A DNA stretch of 64,000 nt from Microbacterium sp. UFMG61 (GTDB lineage: Bacteria > Actinomycetota > Actinomycetes > Actinomycetales > Microbacteriaceae), in assembly GCF_015354505.1 (NCBI RefSeq), contig NZ_JACAFP010000001.1:338117-402116 (forward strand). Direction: 5' to 3'. The notes below the pieces were generated by a model. The model was not told where the DNA came from, did not search any database, and worked only from the letters and a program-made list of their open reading frames with translations. Each line of letters starts with the position of its first letter. Within the stretch, counting starts at the first letter, position 1. Shown in pieces: positions 57,193 to 64,000 of the stretch. The position numbers and the translations under genes were made by a program.

Positions 57193-58971
57193 ATGGCGAC
57201 GCGGATGCTGAGGCGCGGGCTCCCGCGCGTGCCCGGCGGTGACCCCTGGCCTCCGGCGGGCGTGGTCGACGAGTCCACCGACGAGGTCGCCGTTTCTTCG
57301 CCGGTCGTCGAGCGAGAGGGCGCCTCTCCGGTCTCTGACTCCCTGCTCGTCGAGCGAGGAGCGGAGCGACGAGACGAAGCGCACTCCTCGTCTCCGGTCC
57401 CTGCGTCTCCGGTTGCTGCGTCTCCGGTCGTCGAGAGTGCGGTGCAGCGACGAGACGATACGTCCGCCGCGACCAGCGCATCGCTCCGCCGGGGACTGCC
57501 GCGTGTGCGCGGCGGCGAACCCTGGCCCCCCGCTGCCGTTGCGACCGGTGTTGCCATTGCGACCGGTGCTGTGGCGTCGGGTGTGCAGAACGCACCCCTG
57601 TCCTCGTCGAGCGGTCCGGCGGAAGCAACGCTTGCGGTCGAGACCGTGTCGTCCCCGCCGGCATTGTCGAGCGATGAGCCCGCGTCCGCCTCGTCCGCCA
57701 CCTCCGTGAGCTCCGCCGTCGAGTCGACCGCAGCCCCGGTCGCCGCACAGGCCGGCTCCGTGCGCCGTGGCCTGCCGCGCGTGGTCGGCGGGGAGTCGTG
57801 GCCGCCGGCCGGCACCGTTCCCCTGGTCGCCGCCGACCCCGCGGCGTCCCCGGTCGCCGAGACCGCAGCCGACGCCACCCCGGTCTCCGAGACCGCAGCC
57901 GTCGCCACCCCGGTCGCCGACATCGCGGCTTCGGCGCCCTCCGCCGTCGCGGCCCCGGCATCCGCATCCCTCGCGCTCCGCGACACCAGCATCCCGCTGC
58001 CTGCTCCCCGCACCGTCTGGAACGGCACCGCCCCGCGGCGCATCCCCGCGCGGGCCGCGTCGGACACGGCATCCGTTCGTCGTCCGACCTGGACGCAGGG
58101 GATCGCCGTCCTCGTCGGAGCGGCAGCCCTCGGCATCCTGGCCGGATCCGTCGTGGCGCTCGTGCGCACGCTGCTGAGCCTGCCGTTCATGCAGGACTTC
58201 CTCGTGGCCTTTCCCGGCGAGTACGAGCCGGCCATCGCGGTCGAACCCGGGTTCGCGCCCTGGATCAACTGGGCGCACTTCTTCAACGTGTTCCTGATGG
58301 TCCTGATCATCCGCTCGGGCCTGCGCATCCGCAGCGAGAAGCGTCCGACGGCGTTCTGGACGCCGCGGAACAACCCCAAGGGCAAGGTCAGCCTGACGAT
58401 CTGGTTCCACCAGGCGCTCGACGTGCTGTGGCTCGTCAACGGCGTGATCTTCGTGGTGCTGCTGTTCACGACGGGCCACTGGGCGCGCATCGTGCCGACC
58501 AGCTGGGAGGTCTTCCCGAACGCGCTGTCGGCCGGTCTGCAGTACCTCTCGTTCGACTGGCCCCACGAGAACGGCTGGAACAACTACAACAGCCTGCAGC
58601 AGCTCGCCTACTTCACGACCGTGTTCCTCGCGGCTCCGCTGGCCGCGGTCACGGGGTTCCGGATGTCGGGCATGTGGCCCAAGAAGGCCGAGCGCCTCTC
58701 GAAGGCCTACCCGATCGAGTGGGCTCGCGCGGTGCACTTCCCGGTGATGCTGTACTTCGTGGCGTTCATCGTCGTGCACGTCGCTCTCGTGATGCTCACC
58801 GGTTTCCTGCGCAACCTGAACCACATGTACGCGTCGCAGGATGCCGTCACCTGGACCGGGTTCTGGGTGTTCGTGGCATCCCTCGTGGTGATCGCGATCG
58901 GGTGGGCGGCCGCCCGTCCGCTGGTGATCGCTCCCATCGCGAAGGTGTTCGGCACCGTCTCCGGGCGCTGA
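57193..58971 (+). CDS. Cytochrome-b561-like membrane protein with three GLPRV..WPPA repeats
   Basis: A 592-residue protein. Residues 1-300 are low-complexity Ala/Ser/Pro/Val sequence holding three near-identical motifs: [18 protein letters not shown] (about 6-22), [18 protein letters not shown] (98-115) and [18 protein letters not shown] (190-207). From about 305 there are four to five membrane segments with His residues in [18 protein letters not shown] and VVHVAL, the pattern of bacterial cytochrome b561/Ni-hydrogenase b-type subunits. It starts two bases after etfA and is surely in the same operon. It could take electrons from ETF to menaquinone. The repeats are not a domain I know; docking sites for ETF or an iron-sulfur partner are guesses. 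Confidence 0.72.
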   Translation: MATRMLRRGLPRVPGGDPWPPAGVVDESTDEVAVSSPVVEREGASPVSDSLLVERGAERRDEAHSSSPVPASPVAASPVVESAVQRRDDTSAATSASLRRGLPRVRGGEPWPPAAVATGVAIATGAVASGVQNAPLSSSSGPAEATLAVETVSSPPALSSDEPASASSATSVSSAVESTAAPVAAQAGSVRRGLPRVVGGESWPPAGTVPLVAADPAASPVAETAADATPVSETAAVATPVADIAASAPSAVAAPASASLALRDTSIPLPAPRTVWNGTAPRRIPARAASDTASVRRPTWTQGIAVLVGAAALGILAGSVVALVRTLLSLPFMQDFLVAFPGEYEPAIAVEPGFAPWINWAHFFNVFLMVLIIRSGLRIRSEKRPTAFWTPRNNPKGKVSLTIWFHQALDVLWLVNGVIFVVLLFTTGHWARIVPTSWEVFPNALSAGLQYLSFDWPHENGWNNYNSLQQLAYFTTVFLAAPLAAVTGFRMSGMWPKKAERLSKAYPIEWARAVHFPVMLYFVAFIVVHVALVMLTGFLRNLNHMYASQDAVTWTGFWVFVASLVVIAIGWAAARPLVIAPIAKVFGTVSGR

Positions 58972-58974
58972 CCG

Positions 58975-59060
58975 GTTCAGTACTCAGCACGGATCCGCTG
59001 CCGCATGCGCAGAACGGCCCCCTGCCGGCGGCAGGGGGCCGTTCATGCTGAATCGTGAAC
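58975..59060. repeat. Inverted repeat of family C, 86-bp copy with inner hairpin
   Basis: GTTCAGTACTCAGCA and TGCTGAATCGTGAAC (12 of 15 paired) enclose, at 59013-59043, a perfect 14-bp stem AACGGCCCCCTGCC/GGCAGGGGGCCGTT. Same total length as the copy at 53761. It begins three bases after the cytochrome-b-like stop, between convergent genes. Confidence 0.85.
59013..59043. terminator. Strong bidirectional terminator
   Basis: Perfect 14-bp GC-rich stem with a 3-base loop and A/T ends, between the convergent etf operon and the GNAT gene, inside the family C repeat. Confidence 0.85.
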
Positions 59061-59105
59061 GCGGAACCGGCGTGCCGGTCCCAGGCTCAGCGCACGACGC
59101 GAACC

Positions 59106-59612
59106 TCAGCGCACGAAGCGCACCTCGGTCAGCGTCTCGCCCAGGAACGGCTCGGTGTGGCTGGCGCCGTCGAGCGTGAAACCGTTGCGCGTGTAGAAGC
59201 GGTGGGCGCGGGGGTTGTCTTCCGCGACCCAGAGGTAGAGGGGCTCGTCGCTCTCGACTGCCGCGTCGAAGAGCTTCTGGCCGATGCCGGTGCCGTGGAA
59301 CGCGTCGAGCAGATAGATGAAGTAGAGCTCGCGCATCGAGGGGGCATCCTTGTCGCGCGCGGGACCCGAGCCGACGAAGCCGACGATGTCGCCGTCGACG
59401 AGGGCGGCCTTCATCGTGAAGTCGGGGCCCTGCGAGGCCCAGTGCGTCCACAGCTCGGCCATGCGGCGAGGGGACACCTTCTCGAGGGCGGCCTTGCTGA
59501 TCAGATGGTCGTAGGTCTCGTGCCAGCACTGCGCGTGCACGCGACCCAGGGCCTCCGCATCCACATCACGGACCGGACGGACGATGACTTCAGGCTGGGC
59601 TTCGGCGCTCAT
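59106..59612 (-). CDS. GNAT-family N-acetyltransferase
   Basis: A 168-residue acetyltransferase. LYFIYLLDAFHGTGIGQKLFDAAV (acetyl-CoA loop) and YLWVAEDNPRAHRFYTRNGF are standard GNAT motifs, and it opens with VIVRPVRDVDAEALGRVH. The substrate is unknown. Transcribed alone. Confidence 0.88.
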   Translation of the reverse strand: MSAEAQPEVIVRPVRDVDAEALGRVHAQCWHETYDHLISKAALEKVSPRRMAELWTHWASQGPDFTMKAALVDGDIVGFVGSGPARDKDAPSMRELYFIYLLDAFHGTGIGQKLFDAAVESDEPLYLWVAEDNPRAHRFYTRNGFTLDGASHTEPFLGETLTEVRFVR

Positions 59613-59742
59613 AGCGCGACTCTACGCGCGGGCCCGGGGAACAGGAAATCGAGCGGATGCGGTCGCTGAGGCCTGACGAGCTCATGGAGGTTCTGCACAA
59701 CGAGATTCGCGATCCATTCGCCGATGGCTACGATCGATCTTC

Positions 59743-60303
59743 GTGAACGTGATCTGGCGCACCCTCCTCGTGATCCTCTCGGCCCGACGTCGCGTGCGCC
59801 GAGGGAAGACGCTCGACGCCTCCGCCGTCAGCAGCATCCGGCTGACGACTCTCCCCACCGACATCGACATCCTGCGCCACATGAACAACGGCCGGTACCT
59901 GTCGCTGTTCGACCTGGGGCGCTGGGACCTGCTGATCCGCACGGGACTCTTCGACGCGATGAACGAGCGCGGCTGGTACGCCGTCGTGTCGAGCGAGACC
60001 GTGACCTTCCGCAAGTCGCTGCAGCTCTGGCAGCGGTTCGAGGTGCAGTCGCGGTTCATCGGACACGACGACAAGGCCGTGTTCCTCGAGCACCGAGCCG
60101 TCGTCGGCGGTGAGATCTACGCCCGGGTGATCGTGCGCTCGCGCATGCTGCGTCGCACCGGCGGCACCGTCAGCAACGAAGAACTGTTCGCCGCTGTCGG
60201 CAAGCCCGAGGGCGTGCCCGAGATCGATCCGTGGGTGCACGACTGGGCCGCGGCATCCGCCCTTCCGCCCACGCGCACCGCTGCGCCGAGCGTCTGGAGC
60301 TGA
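59743..60303 (+). CDS. Thioesterase-like hotdog-fold protein
   Basis: A 186-residue protein with a short membrane-like N-terminus (VIWRTLLVILSARRR) and a hotdog domain: LPTDIDILRHMNNGRYLSLFD carries the Asp/His/Asn of 4-hydroxybenzoyl-CoA-type thioesterases, and SETVTFRKSLQLWQRFEVQS follows. It resembles the Them6/YbgC-like group. Substrate unknown. The start is GTG. The next gene starts two bases after its stop. Confidence 0.82.
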   Translation: MNVIWRTLLVILSARRRVRRGKTLDASAVSSIRLTTLPTDIDILRHMNNGRYLSLFDLGRWDLLIRTGLFDAMNERGWYAVVSSETVTFRKSLQLWQRFEVQSRFIGHDDKAVFLEHRAVVGGEIYARVIVRSRMLRRTGGTVSNEELFAAVGKPEGVPEIDPWVHDWAAASALPPTRTAAPSVWS

Positions 60304-60305
60304 CG

Positions 60306-61145
60306 ATGGCATCTTCATGGGGACGCGACGAGCGTGAGCCGGGGCGCACGCTGCTGGTCGGATGCGGCAAGATCGGCGTACGCCTGGGCGAGCGGATTCT
60401 CGCCGGCGGCGGTGAGGTGACCGCGATCCGGCGGAACGCGGCGGGACTGCCCACCGGCTTCCGCACGATCGCCGCCGACCTCGAGAAGCCCCTCGCGCAG
60501 GAGCTTCCCGAGTTCGATTCGGTGGTGATCACGCTGCCGCCGAGCCGGGCGGACTCCGAGCGCGGCTCGATCTACCCGCTCGCCCTGCCGGCGATCGCCG
60601 ACGCCCTGCCGTCGATGCCGTCGCGCGTCGTGTTCGTGTCGTCGACGCGCGTGTTCGAGGGGCGTCCGGGGCCGGATCCGCTGACGGAGCAGGATGCTCC
60701 CGCGACCACGAGTGCCGGTGGTGCCGCCCTCGTCGAGGGGGAGGACCTCGCTCGCGAGCTGCTGGGCGCGACGGTCGTGCGTCCGGCGGGGATCTACGGC
60801 CCAGGACGCGACTCGCTGATCCGTCGTGTGCGCGCGGGCGATGCGATCGATGCGACGCGACGGACGAACCGCATCCACGAGACCGACGTCGTGCGCCTGC
60901 TCGAGGTGCTGCTGCGGGCTGCGGCTCCGCCCGCGCTCGTGCACGGGGTCGACCGGGAGCCGGTGGCACTCGGCGACGTCGCGGCGTTCATCGCCGCCGA
61001 GCTCGGCGTGGCGACGCCGCCCGCGCTCGACCCTCCGGTCGGCGGAGGCACCGTGCTCGACGGCAGCCTGCTGCTCGCGCTCCTCGGCGAGCTGGAGTAC
61101 CCGACGTTCCGCGAGGGGTATGCCGAGATGGTCGCGCAGCGCTGA
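60306..61145 (+). CDS. NAD(P)-binding epimerase-like protein (YeeZ-like)
   Basis: A 279-residue atypical short-chain dehydrogenase. LLVGCGKIGVRLGERILAGG is the Rossmann motif (about residues 16-35); FVSSTRVFEGRPG and VVRPAGIYGPGRDSLIRRV are as in NAD-dependent epimerases. The active-site YxxxK is missing: the usual Tyr region reads ALVEGEDLARE, so it may not be a classical reductase. Two bases after the thioesterase gene, hence one operon. Confidence 0.8.
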   Translation: MASSWGRDEREPGRTLLVGCGKIGVRLGERILAGGGEVTAIRRNAAGLPTGFRTIAADLEKPLAQELPEFDSVVITLPPSRADSERGSIYPLALPAIADALPSMPSRVVFVSSTRVFEGRPGPDPLTEQDAPATTSAGGAALVEGEDLARELLGATVVRPAGIYGPGRDSLIRRVRAGDAIDATRRTNRIHETDVVRLLEVLLRAAAPPALVHGVDREPVALGDVAAFIAAELGVATPPALDPPVGGGTVLDGSLLLALLGELEYPTFREGYAEMVAQR

Positions 61146-61217
61146 GGCGCGATGCGTCCCCGGAGTCCCCGCCCGTCGCTCACCGGGATGCCTGCATGCC
61201 GGATCTAGGCTGAGGCC

Positions 61218-64000
61218 ATGGCAGAGACGTCGCTCCCCGCGGATGCCGAATCCGCCGCTCTCGCGGACCGAGCGGTCGAGCTCGCCCGCCGCTGGGTGAT
61301 CGAGGCGGCGGCCGCCGACGTCGACCCCGCCGCCGAACGGCTCGCCGGCGTGCTGCAGGATGCGAACGGGTTGCCGTTCACGCTCGGGTTCGTCGACGGT
61401 GTCATGCGCCCCGAGAGCCTGGGAGCCGCAGCATCCCGGCTGCATCGCCTCGCGCCCATCGTGCCCGAGTTCCTGCCGTGGTACCTGCGTTCCGCCGTGC
61501 GGATCGGCGGCGGCATCGCTCCGATCCTCCCGGCGCCCGTCGTGCCGATCGCGCGGCGCGTGCTCCGCGAGATGGTCGGGCACCTCGTGGTCGATGCACG
61601 TCCGGCCAAACTCGGTCCGGCGATCGCGAAGATCCGCGAATCCGGTGCGCGACTCAACCTCAATCTGCTGGGCGAGGCCGTGCTCGGCGAGAGCGAGGCG
61701 ACGCGGCGGCTCGACGGCATCCACGATCTGGTCCGACGCCCCGACGTCGACTACGTCTCGGTCAAGGTCTCGGCGATCATCAGCCGCATCTCGATGTGGG
61801 CGTTCGATCAGGTCGTCGACGAGGTCGTCGAGCGACTCCTGCCGCTGTATCTGACGGCGGCGGGCGCGTCCGCCCAGCTCGAAGAGCAGACCTTCATCAA
61901 CCTCGACATGGAGGAGTACCGCGATCTCGACCTGACCATCGCCGTGTTCACGCGCATCCTCGAGGACCCGCGGCTGCAGGGGCTCGAAGCCGGCATCGTG
62001 CTGCAGGCGTACCTTCCCGATGCGCTGCCCGCGCTGCAACAGCTCACCGCCTGGGCCCGTGAGCGCGTCGAACGAGGGGGAGCGCCGATCAAGGTGCGAC
62101 TCGTCAAGGGCGCGAACCTCGCGATGGAGCGCGTCGAGGCGCGCATGCACGGCTGGCCCCAGGCGACGTACGACACCAAGCTCGACACCGACGCCAACTA
62201 TCTGCGCTGCCTCGACTGGGCGCTGCGTCCCGAGAACGTCGCGGTGGTGCGGCTCGGCGTCGCCGGGCACAACCTGTTCGGCATCGCCTACGCCTGGCTG
62301 CTCGCCCAGGACCGCGGCGTGATCACGGCATCCGACTCGGGGCAGCCGCCCGTCGAGTTCGAGATGCTGCTCGGCATGGCCCAGGGGCAGGTGCAGGCCG
62401 TCTCGCGAGAGGTCGGCGAGGTGCTGCTGTACGTGCCTGTCGTGAAGCCCGACGAGTTCGACGTCGCGATCAGCTACCTGGTGCGTCGGCTCGAAGAGAA
62501 CGCCTCGAACGACAACTTCCTGTCGGCGGCGTTCCGACTCGACCACGACGAGGCGCTCTTCGCCCGCGAACGCGATCGCTTCGTCGACGCTCTGCAGCGC
62601 TCGACGTCACCGACCCTGCAGCTCGGCCCGCTGCGCACGCAGGATCGTCGGGCGCCGCTGCACGAGTCCCTGCGCCCTGTGCCGGTGGCACCCGCTCCCG
62701 AAGAGGGGCTCACCCAGGCTGTGCTCGGAATCTCCCGCGGTGCTGAGGACTCCGGCGAACCGTTCCTCGAGACGGCCGTCTACGCTCCCCGGGAACTCGA
62801 CGGCGATTCGGCGGGTGCCGGCGCCGGCGCGGGTTCGGGCGGAGCGCCCGGGTTCACCAACACGGCCGACACCGACCCCTCCCTCCCGGCCAACCGCGAG
62901 TGGGCGCGCGAGATCCACACCCGCATCGCCGAGTCCGACCTCGGCACGATGACGATCGACGCCGCGCGGATCGACGACGCGGCCGTGCTCGAGAGCACGA
63001 TCGCCTCGGTGCGCTCCGCCGGTGCGCTGTGGGGTGCGCGGCCCGCGACCGACCGGGCAGAGGTGCTGCTGCGCGCCGCCGCGGCACTCGAGGCGCGCCG
63101 CGGCGAGCTCATCGAGGTCGCCGCGTCCGAGACGGGGAAGGTCTTCGCCGAGGCCGACGTCGAGGTCAGCGAGGCGGTCGACTTCGCCCGGTACTACGCG
63201 GCGAAGGCGCGGGAGCTGGATGCCGTGGCCGGCGCGGTCTTCGAACCGGCCCGCGTCACCGTCGTCGCGCCGCCGTGGAACTTCCCGCTCGCGATCCCGG
63301 CCGGAGGAGTGCTCGCCGCCTTGGCCGCGGGATCCGGAGTGGTCTTCAAGCCGGCGCCGCAGTCGCGTCGCTGTGCCGCGGTGATCGCCGAGACGCTGTG
63401 GCAGGCGGGCATCCCGCGCGATGTGCTCGCGCTCGTCGACATCGAGGAGGGCGAGCTCGGACGCACACTCGTCGCGCACGAGTCGATCGACCGCGTCATC
63501 CTCACCGGGTCGTGGGAGACGGCGGCGCTGTTCCGCTCGTGGCGACCAGACCTGCCGCTGCTCGCCGAGACGAGCGGCAAGAACGCGATCGTGATCACGG
63601 CCTCGGCCGACCTCGATCTCGCGGTCGCCGATCTCGTGCGCAGCGCGTTCGGTCACGCGGGGCAGAAGTGCTCGGCCGCGTCGCTCGCGATCCTCGTGGG
63701 GCCTGTCGGTCGCTCCCAGCGGTTCGCCCGACAGCTGGCGGATGCCACGCGCTCGCTGCACGTCGGCTGGCCCGGCGATCCGCTCGCCGAGGTCGGACCG
63801 GTGATCGAGCGTCCCCAGGGCAAGCTCGCGTGGGCGCTCACCGAGCTCGAGGGTGAGGAGCGGTGGCTCATCGAGCCCGCGGTCGCGGCCGACGACCCGA
63901 GCGGACGGCTGTGGCGACCCGGCATCCGCGTGGGGGTGCAGCCGGGATCGCGATTCCACACCGAGGAGTTCTTCGGGCCCGTGCTCGGCGTCATGCACGC
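61218..64000 (+). CDS. putA: Bifunctional proline dehydrogenase/P5C dehydrogenase (3' end outside window)
   Basis: At least 927 residues are visible and the frame runs off the edge. The first half is the proline dehydrogenase barrel: VDYVSVKVSAI, VRLVKGANLAMERVE and RLGVAGHNLFGIAYAW. A Gly/Ala-rich linker (DSAGAGAGAGSGG, about 533-545) leads to the aldehyde dehydrogenase half: VVAPPWNFPLAIPAGG, LTGSWETAALF, ETSGKNAIVIT and GHAGQKCSAAS with the catalytic Cys. It oxidises proline to glutamate. No N-terminal ribbon-helix-helix is present, so it is not a DNA-binding PutA. A separate upstream gap of 72 bases holds its promoter. Confidence 0.94.
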   Translation, partial: MAETSLPADAESAALADRAVELARRWVIEAAAADVDPAAERLAGVLQDANGLPFTLGFVDGVMRPESLGAAASRLHRLAPIVPEFLPWYLRSAVRIGGGIAPILPAPVVPIARRVLREMVGHLVVDARPAKLGPAIAKIRESGARLNLNLLGEAVLGESEATRRLDGIHDLVRRPDVDYVSVKVSAIISRISMWAFDQVVDEVVERLLPLYLTAAGASAQLEEQTFINLDMEEYRDLDLTIAVFTRILEDPRLQGLEAGIVLQAYLPDALPALQQLTAWARERVERGGAPIKVRLVKGANLAMERVEARMHGWPQATYDTKLDTDANYLRCLDWALRPENVAVVRLGVAGHNLFGIAYAWLLAQDRGVITASDSGQPPVEFEMLLGMAQGQVQAVSREVGEVLLYVPVVKPDEFDVAISYLVRRLEENASNDNFLSAAFRLDHDEALFARERDRFVDALQRSTSPTLQLGPLRTQDRRAPLHESLRPVPVAPAPEEGLTQAVLGISRGAEDSGEPFLETAVYAPRELDGDSAGAGAGAGSGGAPGFTNTADTDPSLPANREWAREIHTRIAESDLGTMTIDAARIDDAAVLESTIASVRSAGALWGARPATDRAEVLLRAAAALEARRGELIEVAASETGKVFAEADVEVSEAVDFARYYAAKARELDAVAGAVFEPARVTVVAPPWNFPLAIPAGGVLAALAAGSGVVFKPAPQSRRCAAVIAETLWQAGIPRDVLALVDIEEGELGRTLVAHESIDRVILTGSWETAALFRSWRPDLPLLAETSGKNAIVITASADLDLAVADLVRSAFGHAGQKCSAASLAILVGPVGRSQRFARQLADATRSLHVGWPGDPLAEVGPVIERPQGKLAWALTELEGEERWLIEPAVAADDPSGRLWRPGIRVGVQPGSRFHTEEFFGPVLGVMH

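Overview
The window is high-GC DNA (roughly 70 percent G+C judged by eye) with short intergenic gaps, many ATGA/TGATG stop-start overlaps, frequent GTG starts and the octamer CGGATGCC/GGCATCCG throughout. Gene content and codon style point to an actinobacterium of the Microbacteriaceae, most likely Microbacterium or a close relative. This is inference from style and gene content; no 16S gene is present.

Bases 1-34912 form a large arabinose/arabinan utilisation region. It holds a truncated GH51 gene at the left edge, a GH43 lipoprotein, a second GH51, two CUT1-type sugar importers (3371-6575 and 23280-26462, neither with its own ATPase), a CUT2 importer of the YtfQ-YtfR-YtfT-YjfF type (12245-18781, with an extra ATPase), a GH127 beta-L-arabinofuranosidase, an alditol-oxidase-like flavoprotein, four LacI-family regulators, and araD-araB-araA plus a mutarotase (29898-34912). 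Polymers would be trimmed outside or at the cell surface, imported as oligosaccharides or L-arabinose, hydrolysed by the GH51/GH127 enzymes, and passed through AraA, AraB and AraD to xylulose 5-phosphate. Palindromic operators can be matched to each LacI gene.

Two small islands of ESX/WXG100 and polymorphic-toxin character interrupt this region. The left one (9223-11164) has a WXG-like protein, a WXG-domain protein and a lipoprotein. The right one (18782-20529) has a frameshifted toxin tail, an immunity-like protein and a WXG100 protein, and is flanked by direct copies of the last 62 bases of the permease gene. Both islands carry a dead GH127 3-prime tail and share a perfect 62-bp repeat. A TacA-TacT type toxin-antitoxin pair follows.

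Bases 34998-39626 are mixed: a monooxygenase-like membrane protein, a thiolase, a DUF559-like endonuclease-fold protein, and two decaying secreted-protein genes. Bases 39828-48965 handle alpha-glucans and beta-galactosides: a 2010-residue amylase-pullulanase fusion, an aldo/keto reductase and a GH42 beta-galactosidase, the two hydrolase genes sharing a GCAAGCGCTTGC operator.

Bases 49158-53733 are a valine-degradation operon (mmsA, acyl-CoA dehydrogenase, mmsB, enoyl-CoA hydratase). A small reverse operon with a MarR regulator follows, then etfB-etfA-cytochrome-b-like membrane protein (55441-58971), which could carry electrons from acyl-CoA dehydrogenases to the quinone pool. The window ends with a GNAT protein, a thioesterase-like protein, an epimerase-like protein and the start of a putA-type proline dehydrogenase/P5C dehydrogenase.

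The most striking non-coding feature is a family of six intergenic inverted repeats, every one exactly 61 bp and starting TTCGAAT, with a second family (three copies) built on GTTCACAACTCAGCAT. Neither matches a feature type I can name with confidence.
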